A stretch of DNA of 64,000 nucleotides from Thunnus maccoyii (Eukaryota; Chordata; Actinopteri; Scombriformes; Scombridae), in the NCBI RefSeq assembly GCF_910596095.1, contig NC_056540.1, positions 16,580,501 through 16,644,500 on the forward strand, written 5' to 3'. The notes beneath the pieces were generated by a model, which was not told the origin of the DNA, ran no database searches, and saw nothing but the letters and a program-made list of their open reading frames with translations. Positions 34,149 to 46,794 of the stretch are shown here, piece after piece. The translations under genes and the position numbers were made by a program. Within the stretch, counting starts at the first letter, position 1; each line of letters starts with the position of its first letter.

Positions 34149-35430
34149 GTAGGCCACTTCATTTTTTGTATCTAACATGTAACGTTGATTGCGCCCTTCA
34201 AATAGTATCGCTTTTCATCTAATTGTTTCAGTAAACATGACCGATTCGTCATGACTTCGTTCCATAATATAGAAGGTGTCATTTAAATTTTGTCTGGTTT
34301 GACACATTTAGTCCACTGCTTGAGTATGATTTTGTAGTATTTAACAAATAATTAATGAATCCAATGCTATTGAAATAATAAAAAAAAAACACATATGCCT
34401 TTGAATTTCATATTCCAATCTATTTGTTTTTTGTTTTGAATCCACTAAAGGACTTCTTGAGAAAAAAGGAAAACAAGCAAGCTTATTATTTCCTCACTAC
34501 TTGTTAAGATACAAGCATTTTGTAGCCACTGATAGGTGGCATATTTTGTTTAAAATGGAAACAAGCTTTTGGCTTCTTTGTTTAATAATGTTGTAATATT
34601 TCCCCTGTCACTTGTGATGTTAACTCAGAATTACTTTTTATGCTATCATGTGTCCTAGAAATTATGCTTGTATGCTACTAATTTGTAACAGGAATACGTT
34701 TACAGGGGAACATAATCCCGTTTGCTGTCGACATAATGAGCAATGTTTTTTATGAAAGTATCTGGCAAGTCGCAAAAATGTTGATACAGAACAAACAAGT
34801 AAATGTTCAATGACAACGTAATATCAGATCTTGGGATACAATATCCGCTCGTAGTCGCTACAGCATTATTATACGTTTTTGTGGTTATGTTCAGGAACTG
34901 GCAGCACTTGATTACGGTTAGGGAAATATTATGGTCTTTGATTAATACATAAAAAGTCCGCAATGGATTTAAGCTCAAGACACGACGTATCTATTGACAT
35001 TTAACGGAAACCACAATCTTTCACGCGAAAATGTACTGCTTAATTTATTCGAAAACTCGTTGCCTGTGAAAATAATCCAGGCAGTCATTGCGTGTTCACG
35101 GCAACGTAATTGAAAACCTATTTAGTAATATATAAACGCAATTTTCAGGAGACAGTGTACTGCTAGTTGAATAGTCAGTGCAGAAACTTTAAGAGCATAA
35201 ATGTTACATGAAGGAAATCTGTTGGTCTACTCTTAATCGTTCAGACTCTGTCCATGGTGCTGAACGGTGTTTACTCTGCATACACCTATTACAAACATAT
35301 CAAAACCTTCCTGGCAAAACATTCTCTGTGTGTTAATAATGAAATATTACGCTGCAGTGTTGAGAACACCATGGCAGTACTGCGGCATCCTATGTTGGTC
35401 CAGTAGTTATAAATCTGTAATATTCCAAAT
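34149..35430 (+). other. spacer E8-E9
   Basis: It is nearly the same as spacer E10-E11 apart from about 600 bp present only there (the junction corresponds to about 34375-34392 here). The read-through stop is at 34173-34175. It has one RE1 site. No gene is seen. Confidence 0.75.
35244..35264 (-). promoter_or_regulatory. RE1/NRSE site of E9
   Basis: It reads ctgtccatggtgctgaa, 353 bp before ATG. The sequence cggtgtt follows as in the E11 copy. Confidence 0.82.
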
Positions 35431-35460
35431 AAACTCACGGCGTCGCTGCTTACTTGCAGA
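35431..35460 (+). promoter_or_regulatory. CSE promoter element of E9
   Basis: It reads actcacggcgtcgctgctta and continues cttgcaga. The CGCT core is at 35444, 173 bp before ATG, a shorter distance shared only with E11. A ccacctactccacc box follows. Confidence 0.88.
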
Positions 35461-35616
35461 TATGGGGAGGTTCATTTCTCCACCTACTCCACCAGCATTA
35501 AACAACAGGCCTGCCATTGTTGTAGGAGCGGCTATACGTACTGTAGCAATAACGTTTTGATTTAATCGGCGCCTGTATGAAGATTGGCGTGTTCGTATCA
35601 TAATACGAGAGAAACA

Positions 35617-38007
35617 ATGGACCTCAAAGGACAATCGTTGTGGAGCTTTGTCTATGGATTTGTTCTTTTAGTCGACACCACCGTTGCAGACCTCAGCTAT
35701 TCTGTTCCAGAGGAGATGAGACCCGGATCCATTGTTGGAAATATTGCCAAGGATCTCGGACTAGAAGTAGGAAAATTGTCTTCTCGTAAAGCCCGTCTTG
35801 ATACTGAGGAGAAGTACCAGCATTACTGCGATATTGATCTAAAAACGGGAAATCTTGTAATGAGGGAAAGGATTGACAGAGAGGAGCTTTGCGGGGAGAA
35901 GGTTTCGTGTATGCTTAAATTCGAATTAGTCCTAGAAAGCCCTTTGGAGCTGCACCGCATTTCACTGCTCATTCAGGATGTAAACGACAATTCACCTGTT
36001 TTTCCAAAGGATAACATTAAACTGGAAATAAGAGAATCAGCCGCCAAAGGAGCTCGATATCGTGTCAGTGAAGCACATGACGCTGACATCGGACAAAATA
36101 CAGTTAAACAATACAGTTTACAGAAGAATGAACATTTTGTTTTATCTGTTCGAGAGGATACTGATGGGTCTAAGAACGTCGAGTTGGTGTTAGATAACGA
36201 GCTCGACCGTGAAAAACAACACGATTTAAATTTCGTGCTCATGGCCGTTGATGGTGGTAATCCACAAAGATCAGGAACTGCCATTGTACACGTGACTGTG
36301 TTGGATGCTAATGATAACGCCCCTATGTTTGACCAAGCGGTTTATAAAGCCAGTCTACCTGAAAACTCTGCCCTTGAGACTGTTGTCATCATAGTAAGTG
36401 CCACTGATGCAGACGAAGGAGTCAATGGAGAAGTGACATATGAATTTAGCCGCATTTCAGAAAGGGCTAAAAAAGTTTTCTCATTGAACAGTAAAACTGG
36501 AGAGATAAAAGTCACAGGGCCACTCGATTTCGAGAGTGATTCTAAATATGAAATGCGAATCGATGCCAAAGATAGTTATGGACTTTCCTCTGATTCCAAA
36601 GTGATAATTGATATCACTGATGTTAATGACAACGCTCCAGTGATATATATGAAATCCTTGACTAACCCCATACCTGAGAATGTGTCACCTGGTACAGAGG
36701 TGGGCATCATTAACGTGCAGGACAGAGACTCTGAGAATAACGGACAGGTCCGCTGCTCCATTCAGCAAGGCGCCCCTTTTAAGTTGGTTCCTTCTATTAA
36801 AAACTACTATTCTCTGGTGACTACAGGACAACTGGACCGTGAACTAGTGTCTGATTACAATCTTACAATCACTGCCACTGACGAGGGCTCTCCACCTCTG
36901 TCCTCCTCTAAAACTGTTCAGTTATCTGTAGCAGACATCAACGACAACCCACCTGTGTTTGAGGAACAGTCCTACAGCGCATATGTGACTGAAAATAACA
37001 AACCTGGCTCCACTTTATGTTCCGTTACTGCTCGAGACCCCGACTGGAGACAAAACGGTACAGTGATTTATTCTCTGTTACCTGGTGAGGTGAACGGAGC
37101 CCCGGTGTCCTCCTATGTATCTGTTAACGGAGACACGGGGGTGATCCACGCTGTGAGGTCGTTTGATTATGAACAGTTCAGGAGTTTTAAAGTCCACGTG
37201 ATGGCCAGAGACAACGGTTCTCCTCCGCTCAGTAGCAACGTGACCGTCAGTGTGTTCATATCGGATGTGAATGACAACTCTCCTCAGATACTGTACCCCG
37301 CCCCGGAGGGCAACTCCTTCATGACCGAGCTGGTCCCCAAAGCTGCACACGGAGGCTCTCTGGTGTCCAAAGTGATAGCGGTGGACGCGGACTCCGGACA
37401 GAACGCCTGGCTGTCCTATCATATAGTCAAGTCCACTGATCCGGGACTTTTCAGTATTGGTCTCCACAGCGGAGAGATCAGGACACAGCGGGACATTTCT
37501 GAATCTGACAGCATGAAACAGAACCTTATTGTGTCAGTGAAAGATAACGGACAGCCCTCTCTCTCTGCCACCTGTTCCATGTATTTACTTATTTCTGATA
37601 ACTTGGCTGAGGTCCCAGAACTGAAGGATATTTCTTATGATGAGAAGAATTCCAAACTGACCTCTTATCTGATCATCGCGTTGGTGTCTGTATCCACCTT
37701 TTTTCTGACCTTCATTATCATCATCCTGGGTGTGAGGTTTTGTCGCAGGAGAAAGCCCAGACTGTTGTTTGATGGAGCAGTTGCCATCCCCAGCGCTTAT
37801 CTCCCTCCTAATTACGCAGATGTTGACGGCACAGGAACTTTACGCAGCACTTATAATTATGACGCCTACTTGACAACAGGATCCAGAACCAGTGACTTTA
37901 AGTTCGTCAGTACCTATAATGACAACACCCTCCCTGCAGACCAGACTATAAGAAAAAGTCCATCAGACTTTCTCGAAGCTTTTGGTGATTCTGACGATTC
38001 TTCACAG
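35617..38007 (+). CDS. pcdhg: protocadherin gamma-type variable exon E9
   Basis: It has 797 codons from ATG in aaca-ATG-G (the frame is open to a TTG at 35584). It starts [15 protein letters not shown] with a signal peptide to residue 24. EC1 has loop CGEKVSC. EC2 is of the long type ([20 protein letters not shown]). EC3 is [17 protein letters not shown] with [12 protein letters not shown]. It is a close duplicate of E11; differences include RERIDREE (E11 has Thr for Ile), ESAAKG and DYNLTI. The cytoplasmic end leaves the common sequence early ([18 protein letters not shown]) and ends [12 protein letters not shown] with donor CAG|GTAAGA, the only CAG donor in the window. Confidence 0.95.
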
Positions 38008-39773
38008 GTAAGAATTTAAGAATAAACGGTTTTGTATTTCACATGAGAGTTCAGCTACAATTCACCTGTGACTGTAAAGCACACATATAGGCTATATCAC
38101 ATAAGTCTACATATTTAATCAAAAGACAAGAAAAAATCAGTCATTACATTGTCTAACCATAGTCTTAAATTGTTTTCCTTATATAATCATTCAATGACTG
38201 AAGATTCATTATGTAAATTAAGCACAAGCTAACTCTAATATTAAGAGGTTGAATTTGTATATACTGAGAATGGGAAAACATGGACCGATGGTTTAAACTG
38301 TTTGCTTTTGTAACATTGCCTCTGCATCCTTTGCTAGCCTATTATACTTTCTATTATAAGTTGATGGAATTTTGTTTTACAGCCCTTTAATGAAGTGTCG
38401 CTGTCCATGGTCCCGCACACAAGACAAATTCAGACATTCTTACTTGATTATTTTGTTATTATTATAATTATACTGTTAATGGAGCCGACCATGGTCATAC
38501 TTTATAGCTATACCAAATACTTCTAAAACATCTTATTTTCCAGATGGTTTCAAGTTAAGCAAGTTACCATTAAAACAGTCTGCATTCAGATGTGAGTATA
38601 AATAGGTACATCTTGCAATGAAATCCATTCCAAAAATAGTAAATATTATATTTTCTGCTGTGTGAAACGTAGTTTTTAATTGTTGTTGATATTTTGCCTG
38701 AAAGTGGAGGTTGTGGCGAAGATACTAGGGTGCGTTGTATTAAGTGTTTCTAATAGGTTTGCTCATCTAAATATTTAAATAAACTGGATAAAACCCATTC
38801 AATGTAATGCAGCCTAAAACGCGTCTTAAATAACCTCGAGGACATTAGTTCAAATGTGTTTACATCTTTAGAACTCCCTTCCTTTTTTATAACATGTACC
38901 TGTAAATTATTCGGAAAGAAGTGGCTTAAAATCTTCACATTCATCAGTATAAGGCAGACAGCCATCTGCGGAATTGCAGAAATAACCCTCGTGATATATT
39001 GGACCCTTTATAGACCTACAATAGACAACACAATGCTCCTACAGTGCTACAACTCATCCGCAACAAGTTACTCAGTTTTTATGCTGGTTAAGAGTTGCTG
39101 CTTTAAGTATTATCAATTGTGCTTTCTCGTTAGTATGCTTAATTTCACACAAATTGGCCTTTTTTCTGCTTTACTGACTGTGTTAAATTGGACCCAGGCA
39201 TACTTTTGCGTACTAGCAACACCCCCAATATTTGTACAAAATTACAAGTTTACCACATTTCAGTGTTAAGTCCGACCAACACCAGTCTTTTTGTTCGTGG
39301 TCGCCGAGTTCTGCCACGGAAGCATTGACGTTATTCTGTTATTTTGCGCATATTTCTTTTGGAATATAAATGTTTTAACAGGCTGCTAAGTTTCGTGGGT
39401 CATTGAAGAAGAAATAAATTATTTTTTTTAGAAGCCATGCATGGTGGTTTTCTCTTGAAGTGTTTTTAGGAACAGGCGTTTTTGCTGATCTCCTGATTTA
39501 TCCTAATAAGCTCTGTCAATGGTGCTGAAATCATGGTAGGTTGTTACACGGGAGGCATTTCTAAGGCATGTCTGTATACGTTGCTACCGGTATATCGGTT
39601 CCCTTTAAAGACCCATATGTCAGTTAAATGTATACAGAAAACGGGAATAGTATTATTTACATTTTGCAAGTAAGTCTTGAAAGCCCCGTTCAGTATCTTT
39701 ACATCAAATGTCTATGCGTGTTATACATGTGTCAAACATGTGCTTCGCATTTTATCACCTGCTCAATTTCAAA
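38008..39773 (+). other. spacer E9-E10
   Basis: It is unlike the spacer after E11, so the E8-E11 duplication ends within or at the end of E9/E11. It contains a half RE1-like match at about 38396-38416 (gtcgctgtccatggtcccg) and one better site at 39509. The ORF at 38856-39269 (137 codons) starts at a non-ATG codon and has no recognisable domain. Confidence 0.65.
39509..39529 (-). promoter_or_regulatory. RE1/NRSE site of E10
   Basis: It reads ctgtcaatggtgctgaa, two mismatches to the best core, 479 bp before ATG. Confidence 0.68.
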
Positions 39774-39806
39774 CGAACACACTGTGTCGCTGTCTGCCAG
39801 TTTACG
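39774..39806 (+). promoter_or_regulatory. CSE promoter element of E10
   Basis: It reads acacactgtgtcgctgtctg then ccagtttacgag. The CGCT core is at 39788, 220 bp before ATG. A ccaccc box follows at about 39841. Confidence 0.85.
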
Positions 39807-40007
39807 AGAGATAGTACAATGTCGTGTAGCATACCGTCTCCACCCATTGTTCTCAAGCTGTGTTTCCAGTTATGTTGCGGCTGTGGAATAACGATGCTGA
39901 TTTCTGGCTTTGGATTTGTCTGATTTAGTCCATCTTAAACGAATTACCGAGTTAAACGAAGTACCTTTTAAATATTTTGTCTCAGCGGATATTTCTCATT
40001 TTATATA

Positions 40008-42392
40008 ATGGAACACGAAGGATTTTCAAAGCTTGGCCTGGTTTCTCGCTTTGTCGTCTGTCTCCTTGCGCTGCAAAATGTATGTGCCGAGGTGAGCTAT
40101 TCTATCCCAGAAGAGATGAAACCAAGAACTGTCATTGGAAATATAGCCAAAGATCTTGGTCTGGATATAAATACACTATCAACTCGCAAGGCTCGTATTG
40201 ATACAGAAGGGAATAACGAACGATTTTGTGTTGTGAACTTGAAAACCGGGGATTTAAGTGTCGCTGAGCGGATTGACAGAGAGAGTCTTTGTGGCACTAA
40301 ACCATCTTGCATTTTATCCCAGGATCTTGTACTTGAGAATCCACTGGAATTGCATCGTATAAATCTACATATTCAAGATATCAACGACAACTTCCCCCAA
40401 TTCAAAAGGGATTTAATTCGAATGGAAATAAGTGAGTCGGCGGAAAAGGGCACTCGTTTCGTAATAGAGGAAGCACATGACGATGACATTGGTCAAAATT
40501 CAGTTCAGAGGTACAGCCTACAAAAGAATGAAAATTTTATTCTAATGATTGATGCTAATAAAGCTGAACTTGTTCTAGAGAATAAACTTGACAGAGAGAA
40601 ACAACAAGAGATTAATTTGCTTCTAACAGCTGTTGATGGTGGTTCTCCACAGAGATCAGGTACTGTGATCATGTACATCACGGTACTGGATGCTAATGAT
40701 AACGCCCCAGTGTTTAGCCAGGCCGTTTATAAAGCCAGTCTGCCTGAAAACTCTCCTCTAGATACTGTTGTGATCACAGTGAGTGCTACTGATGCAGATG
40801 ATGGTGTTAATGGTGAGGTTAGGTATGACTTTGGTCATGTTTCAGAAACTGATGGAAAACTGTTTTCTATTGAAAGGGCTACTGGGGAAGTTAAATTAAT
40901 TGGCAGCATAGACTTTGAGAAGAAGAATTCATTTGAACTTCGTGTCATGGCAAAAGATGGTTTAGGATTAAGCTCCTACGCTAAGGTTTACATAGATCTT
41001 ATTGATGTAAATGACAATGCCCCTGTGATACATTTGAAATCTTTGACTAATGCCATACCTGAGAATGTGTCACCTGGTACAGAGGTGGGCATCATTAATG
41101 TGCAGGACAGAGACTCTGAGAATAACGGACAGGTCCGCTGCTCCATTCAGCAAAATGTCCCTTTTAAGTTGGTTCCTTCTATTAAAAACTACTATTCTCT
41201 GGTGACTACAGGACAACTGGACCGTGAACTAGTGTCTGATTACAACCTTACAATCACTGCCACTGACGAGGGCTCTCCACCTCTGTCCTCCTCTAAAACT
41301 GTTCAGTTATCTGTAGCAGACATCAACGACAACCCACCTGTGTTTGAGGAACAGTCCTACAGCGCATATGTGACTGAAAATAACAAACCTGGCTCCACTT
41401 TATGTTCCGTTACTGCTCGAGACCCCGACTGGAGACAAAACGGTACAGTGATTTATTCTCTGTTACCTGGTGAGGTGAACGGAGCCCCGATGTCCTCTTA
41501 TCTATCTGTTAACGGAGACACGGGGGTGATCCACGCCGTGAGGTCGTTTGATTATGAACAGTTCAGGAGTTTTAAAGTGCACGTGATGGCCAGAGACAAT
41601 GGTTCTCCTCCGCTCAGCAGCAACGTGACCGTCAGTGTGTTCATATCGGATGTGAATGATAACTCTCCTCAGATACTGTACCCCGCCCCGGAGGGCAACT
41701 CCTTCATGACCGAGCTGGTCCCCAAAGCTGCACACGGAGGCTCTCTGGTGTCCAAAGTGATAGCGGTGGACACGGACTCCGGCCAGAACGCCTGGCTGTC
41801 GTATCATATAGTCAAATCCACTGATCCGGGGCTTTTCAGTATTGGTCTCCACAGCGGAGAGATCAGGACACAGCGGGACATTTCTGAATCTGACAGCATG
41901 AAACAGAACCTTATTGTGTCAGTGAAAGATAACGGACAGCCCTCTCTCTCTGCCACCTGTTCCATGTATTTACTTATTTCTGATAACTTGGCTGAGGTCC
42001 CAGAACTGAAGGATATTTCTTATGATGAGAAGAATTCTAAACTGACCTCTTATCTGATCATCGCGCTGGTGTCCGTTTCCACGTTTTTCCTGACCTTCAT
42101 TATCATCATCCTGGGTGTGAGGTTTTGTCGCAGGAGGAAGCCCAGACTATTGTTTGATGGAGCAGTTGCCATCCCCAGCGCTTATCTCCCTCCTAATTAC
42201 GCAGATGTTGACGGCACTGGAACTTTACGCAGCACTTATAATTATGACGCCTACTTGACAACAGGGTCTAGAACCAGTGACTTTAAGTTCGTGACATCTT
42301 ACAATGACAACACTCTGCCTGCTGACCAGACTCTGAGGAAAAATCCCACAGACTTTGCAGAAGTGTTTGGTCTGCCAGATGAGTCTCCAGAG
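40008..42392 (+). CDS. pcdhg: protocadherin gamma-type variable exon E10
   Basis: It has 795 codons from ATG in tata-ATG-G, starting [15 protein letters not shown], with a signal peptide to residue 27. EC1 is distinctive ([15 protein letters not shown], loop CGTKPSC, linker DINDNFPQF). EC2 and EC3 are nearer the E1-E7 type ([32 protein letters not shown]). In the shared half it has [11 protein letters not shown] (with E12) and [10 protein letters not shown], the latter only here. The tail [18 protein letters not shown], donor and 3' flank are copies of those of E8, although EC1-EC3 of the two are unlike. This points to a crossover inside the shared half. The donor is GAG|GTAGGC. Confidence 0.95.
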
Positions 42393-42622
42393 GTAGGCCA
42401 CTTCATTTTTTGTATCTAATATGTAACGTTAATTGCGCCCTTCAAATAGTATCGCTTTTCATCTAATTGTTTCAGTAAACATGACCGATTCGTCATGACT
42501 TCGTTCCATAATACAGAGGGTCTATTTTAAATTTTGTCTGGTTTGACACACTTATTCCACTGCTTGTGTATGATTTTATAGTATTTCTTAACAAATAATT
42601 ACTGAATCCAATGCTATTGAAA

Positions 42623-43230
42623 TGCAGAAAATGACCACCCCATAGGCATAGATTTGCTAATTTGCAGGATAAAGGACGTCTGTGGGTCCAGGTTAAAGTT
42701 TGTTTACATGTCAGTGACCACCCTTTCACGTGTAACCAGGACCTGCTACACTCTGATATGTAGTCATCTAAACATGGTTGAAAGAGATATTAAATGTAAA
42801 CTAGACGTCGAAACCGCTTAATTTTTAAGCAAAATTCAGCGTACTTTGAGCCCTGACGTCTAGACGTCATTTGTCCCGTGCGCAACAACTCAGTGGTCAC
42901 TGGGCTGCAATATGTTGCTGCGTTTTTTTCTTTGTATGGTGTTAATCAGTTGGATATGGACGTAACACATGGTATTCCACCAAAGATTAATGTAACTAAT
43001 CAAAGTTTCAATTAATCTATATATTTTTTCTTGTAATCACAAACTGACCAAACACGATCAAGTGACAAAAGTGTTGTGTTTATCTTTAACATATTTCAAG
43101 CGACGTTAGTAAACAATACTGATTTTCTCAGGAACAAGATTAAAATGTTAAGTATTAAACATCAGCTGAGTTCATGAAAAACGTGTTTTTTCAACAGATG
43201 TAGCCTTCGGGTATATCTGCCTTAATAACA
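42623..43230. mobile_element. possible insertion in spacer E10-E11
   Basis: Alignment with spacer E8-E9 breaks at cttgctattgaaat-type sequence (about 42622) and resumes at acctttgaattttatattcc (about 43231). The extra block holds a perfect 14-bp palindrome gacgtctagacgtc (42855-42868) and a 10-bp inverted repeat, cagtgaccac at 42712 and gtggtcactg at 42893. No coding capacity or clear terminal repeats are seen. A deletion from the sister spacer is the alternative. Confidence 0.45.
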
Positions 43231-44028
43231 GATATACCTTTGAATTTTATATTCCAATCAATTTGTTTTATTTATTTTGAATCCACTAAAGGACTTCTAG
43301 AGAAAAAGGGAAAACCAACAAGCTTATTATTTCCTGACTAGATGTTGAGATACAAGCATTATGCAGCCACTGATCGGTGAACATGTTTTTGCCGTTGTTA
43401 ATTAATGTTGTGATATCGCCCCTGTCACATGTGATGTTAGGTCAGAATTGTTTTTATGTAACCATGTCTCCTAGAAATTATGTTTGTAGGCTACTAATTT
43501 GCAACAGGAATACGTTTACAGGGGAACATAATCCCGTTTGCTGTCAACATCGTGAGGAGTGCTTTTACTGAAAATATTTGGTAAGTCGCAAAAATGTCGA
43601 TACAGAACAAACCAGTAAAATGTTCAATGACAACGTAATATCAGATCTTGGAATACAGTATCCGCTCGTAGTCGCCACAGCATTATTATACTTTTTTATG
43701 GTTATGTTTAGGAACAGGCAGCACTTGATTATGGTTAGGGAGATATTATGGTCTTGGATTAAAACAGAAGAAAGTACGCAATGGATTTATTCTCAAGACG
43801 AGACTTATGTATTGACATTTAACTTAAACCACAGTCTTTCACTCATAAATGTACTGCTTCATTTACTCGAAAACACGTTACCTGTGAACATAATCCAGAC
43901 AGTTATTGCGTGTTCACCGGAACGTAATGGGAAAAACTATTCAGTAATATATAACACAAATTTCAGGAGACCGTATACTGCAGAAATGTTAAAAGAAGAA
44001 AATCTGTGGTTCTACTCCTCACTGTTCA

Positions 44029-44049
44029 CACTCTGTCCATGGTGCTGAA
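44029..44049 (-). promoter_or_regulatory. RE1/NRSE site of E11
   Basis: It reads ctgtccatggtgctgaa, 355 bp before ATG, the duplicate of the E9 site. Confidence 0.82.
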
Positions 44050-44218
44050 CGGTGTTCACTCTGCATACACCTATTACGAACATACCAAAACCTTCCCAGC
44101 AAACACTTTGTATTTGTGTGTTAATACTGAAATATTACACTGCAGTGTTGAGTACATCATGACAGTACTGCAGCATCCTATGTTGGGCCAGGAGTTATTT
44201 ATTTGTAATATTCCAAAT

Positions 44219-44250
44219 AGACTCACGGCGTCGCTGCTTGCTTGCAGATA
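44219..44250 (+). promoter_or_regulatory. CSE promoter element of E11
   Basis: It reads agactcacggcgtcgctgct then tgcttgcagata. The CGCT core is at 44232, 172 bp before ATG. It duplicates the E9 element. Confidence 0.88.
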
Positions 44251-44403
44251 TGGGGAGGTTCATTTCTCCACCTACTCCACCAGCATTAAAACCAGACCTG
44301 CCATTGTTGTAGGAGCGGCTATACTTACTGTAGCGATAACGTTTTGATTTCATCAGCTCCTGTATGAAAATTTGCATGTTCGTATCGTAGTACTGGAGGA
44401 ACA

Positions 44404-46794
44404 ATGGACCTCAAAGGACAATCATTGTGGAGCTTTCTCTATGGATTTTTTCTTTTAGTCGACGCCACCGTTGCAGACCTCAGCTATTCTGTTCCGGAGG
44501 AGATGAGACCCGGATCCATTGTTGGAAATATTGCCAAGGATCTCGGACTAGAAGTAGGGAAATTGTCCTCTCGTAAAGCCCGTCTTGATACTGAGGAGAA
44601 GTACCAACATTACTGCGATATTGATCTAAAAACGGGAAATCTTGTAATGAGGGAAAGGACTGACCGAGAGGAGCTTTGCGGGGAGAAGGTTTCGTGTATG
44701 CTTAAATTCGAATTAGTCCTAGAAAGTCCTTTGGAGCTGCACCGCATTTCACTGCTCATTCAGGATGTAAACGACAATTCACCTGTTTTTCCAAAGGATA
44801 ACATTAAACTGGAAATAACAGAATCAGCGGACAAAGGAGCTCGATATCGCGTCAACGAAGCACATGACGCTGACATCGGACAAAATACAGTTAAACAATA
44901 CAGTTTACAGAAGAATGAGCATTTTGTTTTATCTGTTCGAGAGGATACTGATGGGTCTAAGAACGTCGAGTTGGTGTTAGATAACGAGCTCGACCGTGAA
45001 AAACAACACGATTTAAATTTCGTGCTCATGGCCGTTGATGGTGGTAATCCACAAAGATCAGGAACTGCCATTGTACACGTGACTGTGTTGGATGCTAATG
45101 ATAACACCCCTATGTTTGACCAAGCGGTTTATAAAGCCAGTCTACCTGAAAACTCTGCTCTTGAGACTGTTGTCATCATAGTAAGTGCCACTGATGCAGA
45201 CGAAGGAGTCAATGGAGAAGTGACATATGAATTTAGCCGCATTTCAGAAAGGGCTAAAAAAGTTTTCTCATTGAACAGTAAAACTGGAGAGATAAAAGTC
45301 ACAGGGCCACTCGATTTCGAGAGTGATTCTAAATATGAAATGCGAATCGATGCCAAAGATAGTTATGGACTTTCCTCTGATTCCAAAGTGATAATTGATA
45401 TCACTGATGTTAATGACAACGCTCCAGTGATATATATGAAATCCTTGACTAACCCCATACCTGAGAATGTGTCACCTGGTACAGAGGTGGGCATCATTAA
45501 CGTGCAGGACAGAGACTCTGAGAATAACGGACAGGTCCGCTGCTCCATTCAGCAAGGCGCCCCTTTTAAGTTGGTTCCTTCTATTAAAAACTACTATTCT
45601 CTGGTGACTACAGGGCAACTGGACCGTGAACTAGTATCTGATTACAACATTACAATCACTGCCACTGACGAGGGCTCTCCACCTCTGTCCTCCTCTAAAA
45701 CTGTTCAGTTATCTGTAGCAGACATCAACGACAACCCACCTGTGTTTGAGGAACAGTCCTACAGCGCATATGTGACTGAAAATAACAAACCTGGCTCCAC
45801 TCTATGTTCCGTTACTGCTCGAGACCCCGACTGGAGACAAAACGGTACAGTGATTTATTCTCTGTTACCTGGTGAGGTGAACGGAGCCCCGGTGTCCTCC
45901 TATGTATCTGTTAACGGAGACACGGGGGTGATCCACGCCGTGAGGTCGTTTGATTATGAACAGTTCAGGAGTTTTAAAGTGCACGTGATGGCCAGAGACA
46001 ATGGTTCTCCTCCGCTCAGCAGCAACGTGACCGTCAGTGTGTTCATATCGGATGTGAATGACAACTCTCCTCAGATACTGTACCCCGCCCCGGAGGGCAA
46101 CACCTTCATGACCGAGCTGGTCCCCAAAGCTGCACACGGAGGCTCTCTGGTGTCCAAAGTGATAGCGGTGGACGCAGACTCCGGACAGAACGCCTGGCTG
46201 TCCTATCATATAGTCAAGTCCACTGATCCGGGACTTTTCAGTATTGGTCTCCACAGCGGAGAGATCAGGACACAACGGGACATTTCTGAATCTGACAGCA
46301 TGAAACAGAACCTCATTGTGGCAGTGAAAGATAACGGACAGCCCTCTCTCTCTGCCACCTGTTCCATGTATTTACTTATTTCTGATAACTTGGCTGAGGT
46401 CCCAGAACTGAAGGATATTTCTTATGATGAGAAGAATTCCAAACTGACCTCTTATCTGATCATCGCGCTGGTGTCCGTTTCTACGTTTTTCCTGACCTTC
46501 ATTATCATCATTCTGGGTGTGAGGTTTTGTCGCAGGAGAAAGCCCAGACTGTTGTTTGATGGAGCAGTTGCCATCCCCAGCGCTTATCTCCCTCCTAATT
46601 ATGCAGATGTTGACGGCACTGGAACTTTACGCAGCACTTATAATTATGACGCCTACTTGACAACAGGGTCTAGAACCAGTGACTTTAAGTTCGTCAGTTC
46701 ATACAATGACAACACTCTGCCTGCTGACCAGACTCTGAGGAAAAGTCCATCAGACTTCGCTGAAGTGTTTCAAGATTCCTTGGAGCCCCTGGAG
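44404..46794 (+). CDS. pcdhg: protocadherin gamma-type variable exon E11
   Basis: It has 797 codons starting [15 protein letters not shown], the tandem duplicate of E9. Differences from E9 include [10 protein letters not shown] in the signal peptide, RERTDREE in EC1 (Thr in the otherwise constant ERIDRE), [19 protein letters not shown] in EC2, DANDNTPMF at the EC2-EC3 linker (Thr for Ala), and GNTFMTEL in EC6 (with E15). With so few ectodomain changes the two isoforms may share part of their trans-recognition. The tail [12 protein letters not shown] is quite unlike that of E9, so the 3' ends have separate origins. The donor is GAG|GTAGGC. Confidence 0.95.

Larger units (their letters stand above)
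34149..37910 (+). repeat. tandem segmental duplication, copy 1 (spacer + E9)
   Basis: Spacer and exon E9 are closely matched by 42393-46697 (spacer and E11), including promoter, RE1, CSE and EC1-EC3. The match also continues leftward into the 3' half of E8/E10, and stops on the right near aagttcgtcag within the cytoplasmic part. Confidence 0.85.
42393..44218 (+). other. spacer E10-E11
   Basis: This is the second copy of spacer E8-E9 with about 600 bp extra. The ORFs at 43578-44048 and 44006-44347 run through RE1 and spacer sequence, are broken in the sister spacer, and are not genes. Confidence 0.75.
42393..46697 (+). repeat. tandem segmental duplication, copy 2 (spacer + E11)
   Basis: This is the copy of 34149-37910. 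It shares the donor-proximal reading VGHFIFCI, the RE1, the CSE and nearly all of E9. It differs by the extra block at about 42623-43230 and scattered substitutions. Confidence 0.85.

Noticed and set aside
38856-39269. 137-codon plus-strand frame in spacer E9-E10
   Set aside because: It starts at a non-ATG codon, has no recognisable domain, and its composition fits AT-rich non-coding sequence.
43578-44347. Two plus-strand frames (156 and 113 codons) in spacer E10-E11
   Set aside because: The homologous spacer E8-E9 has them interrupted by frame changes and stops, and they run through the RE1 and CSE sites, so they are not coding.
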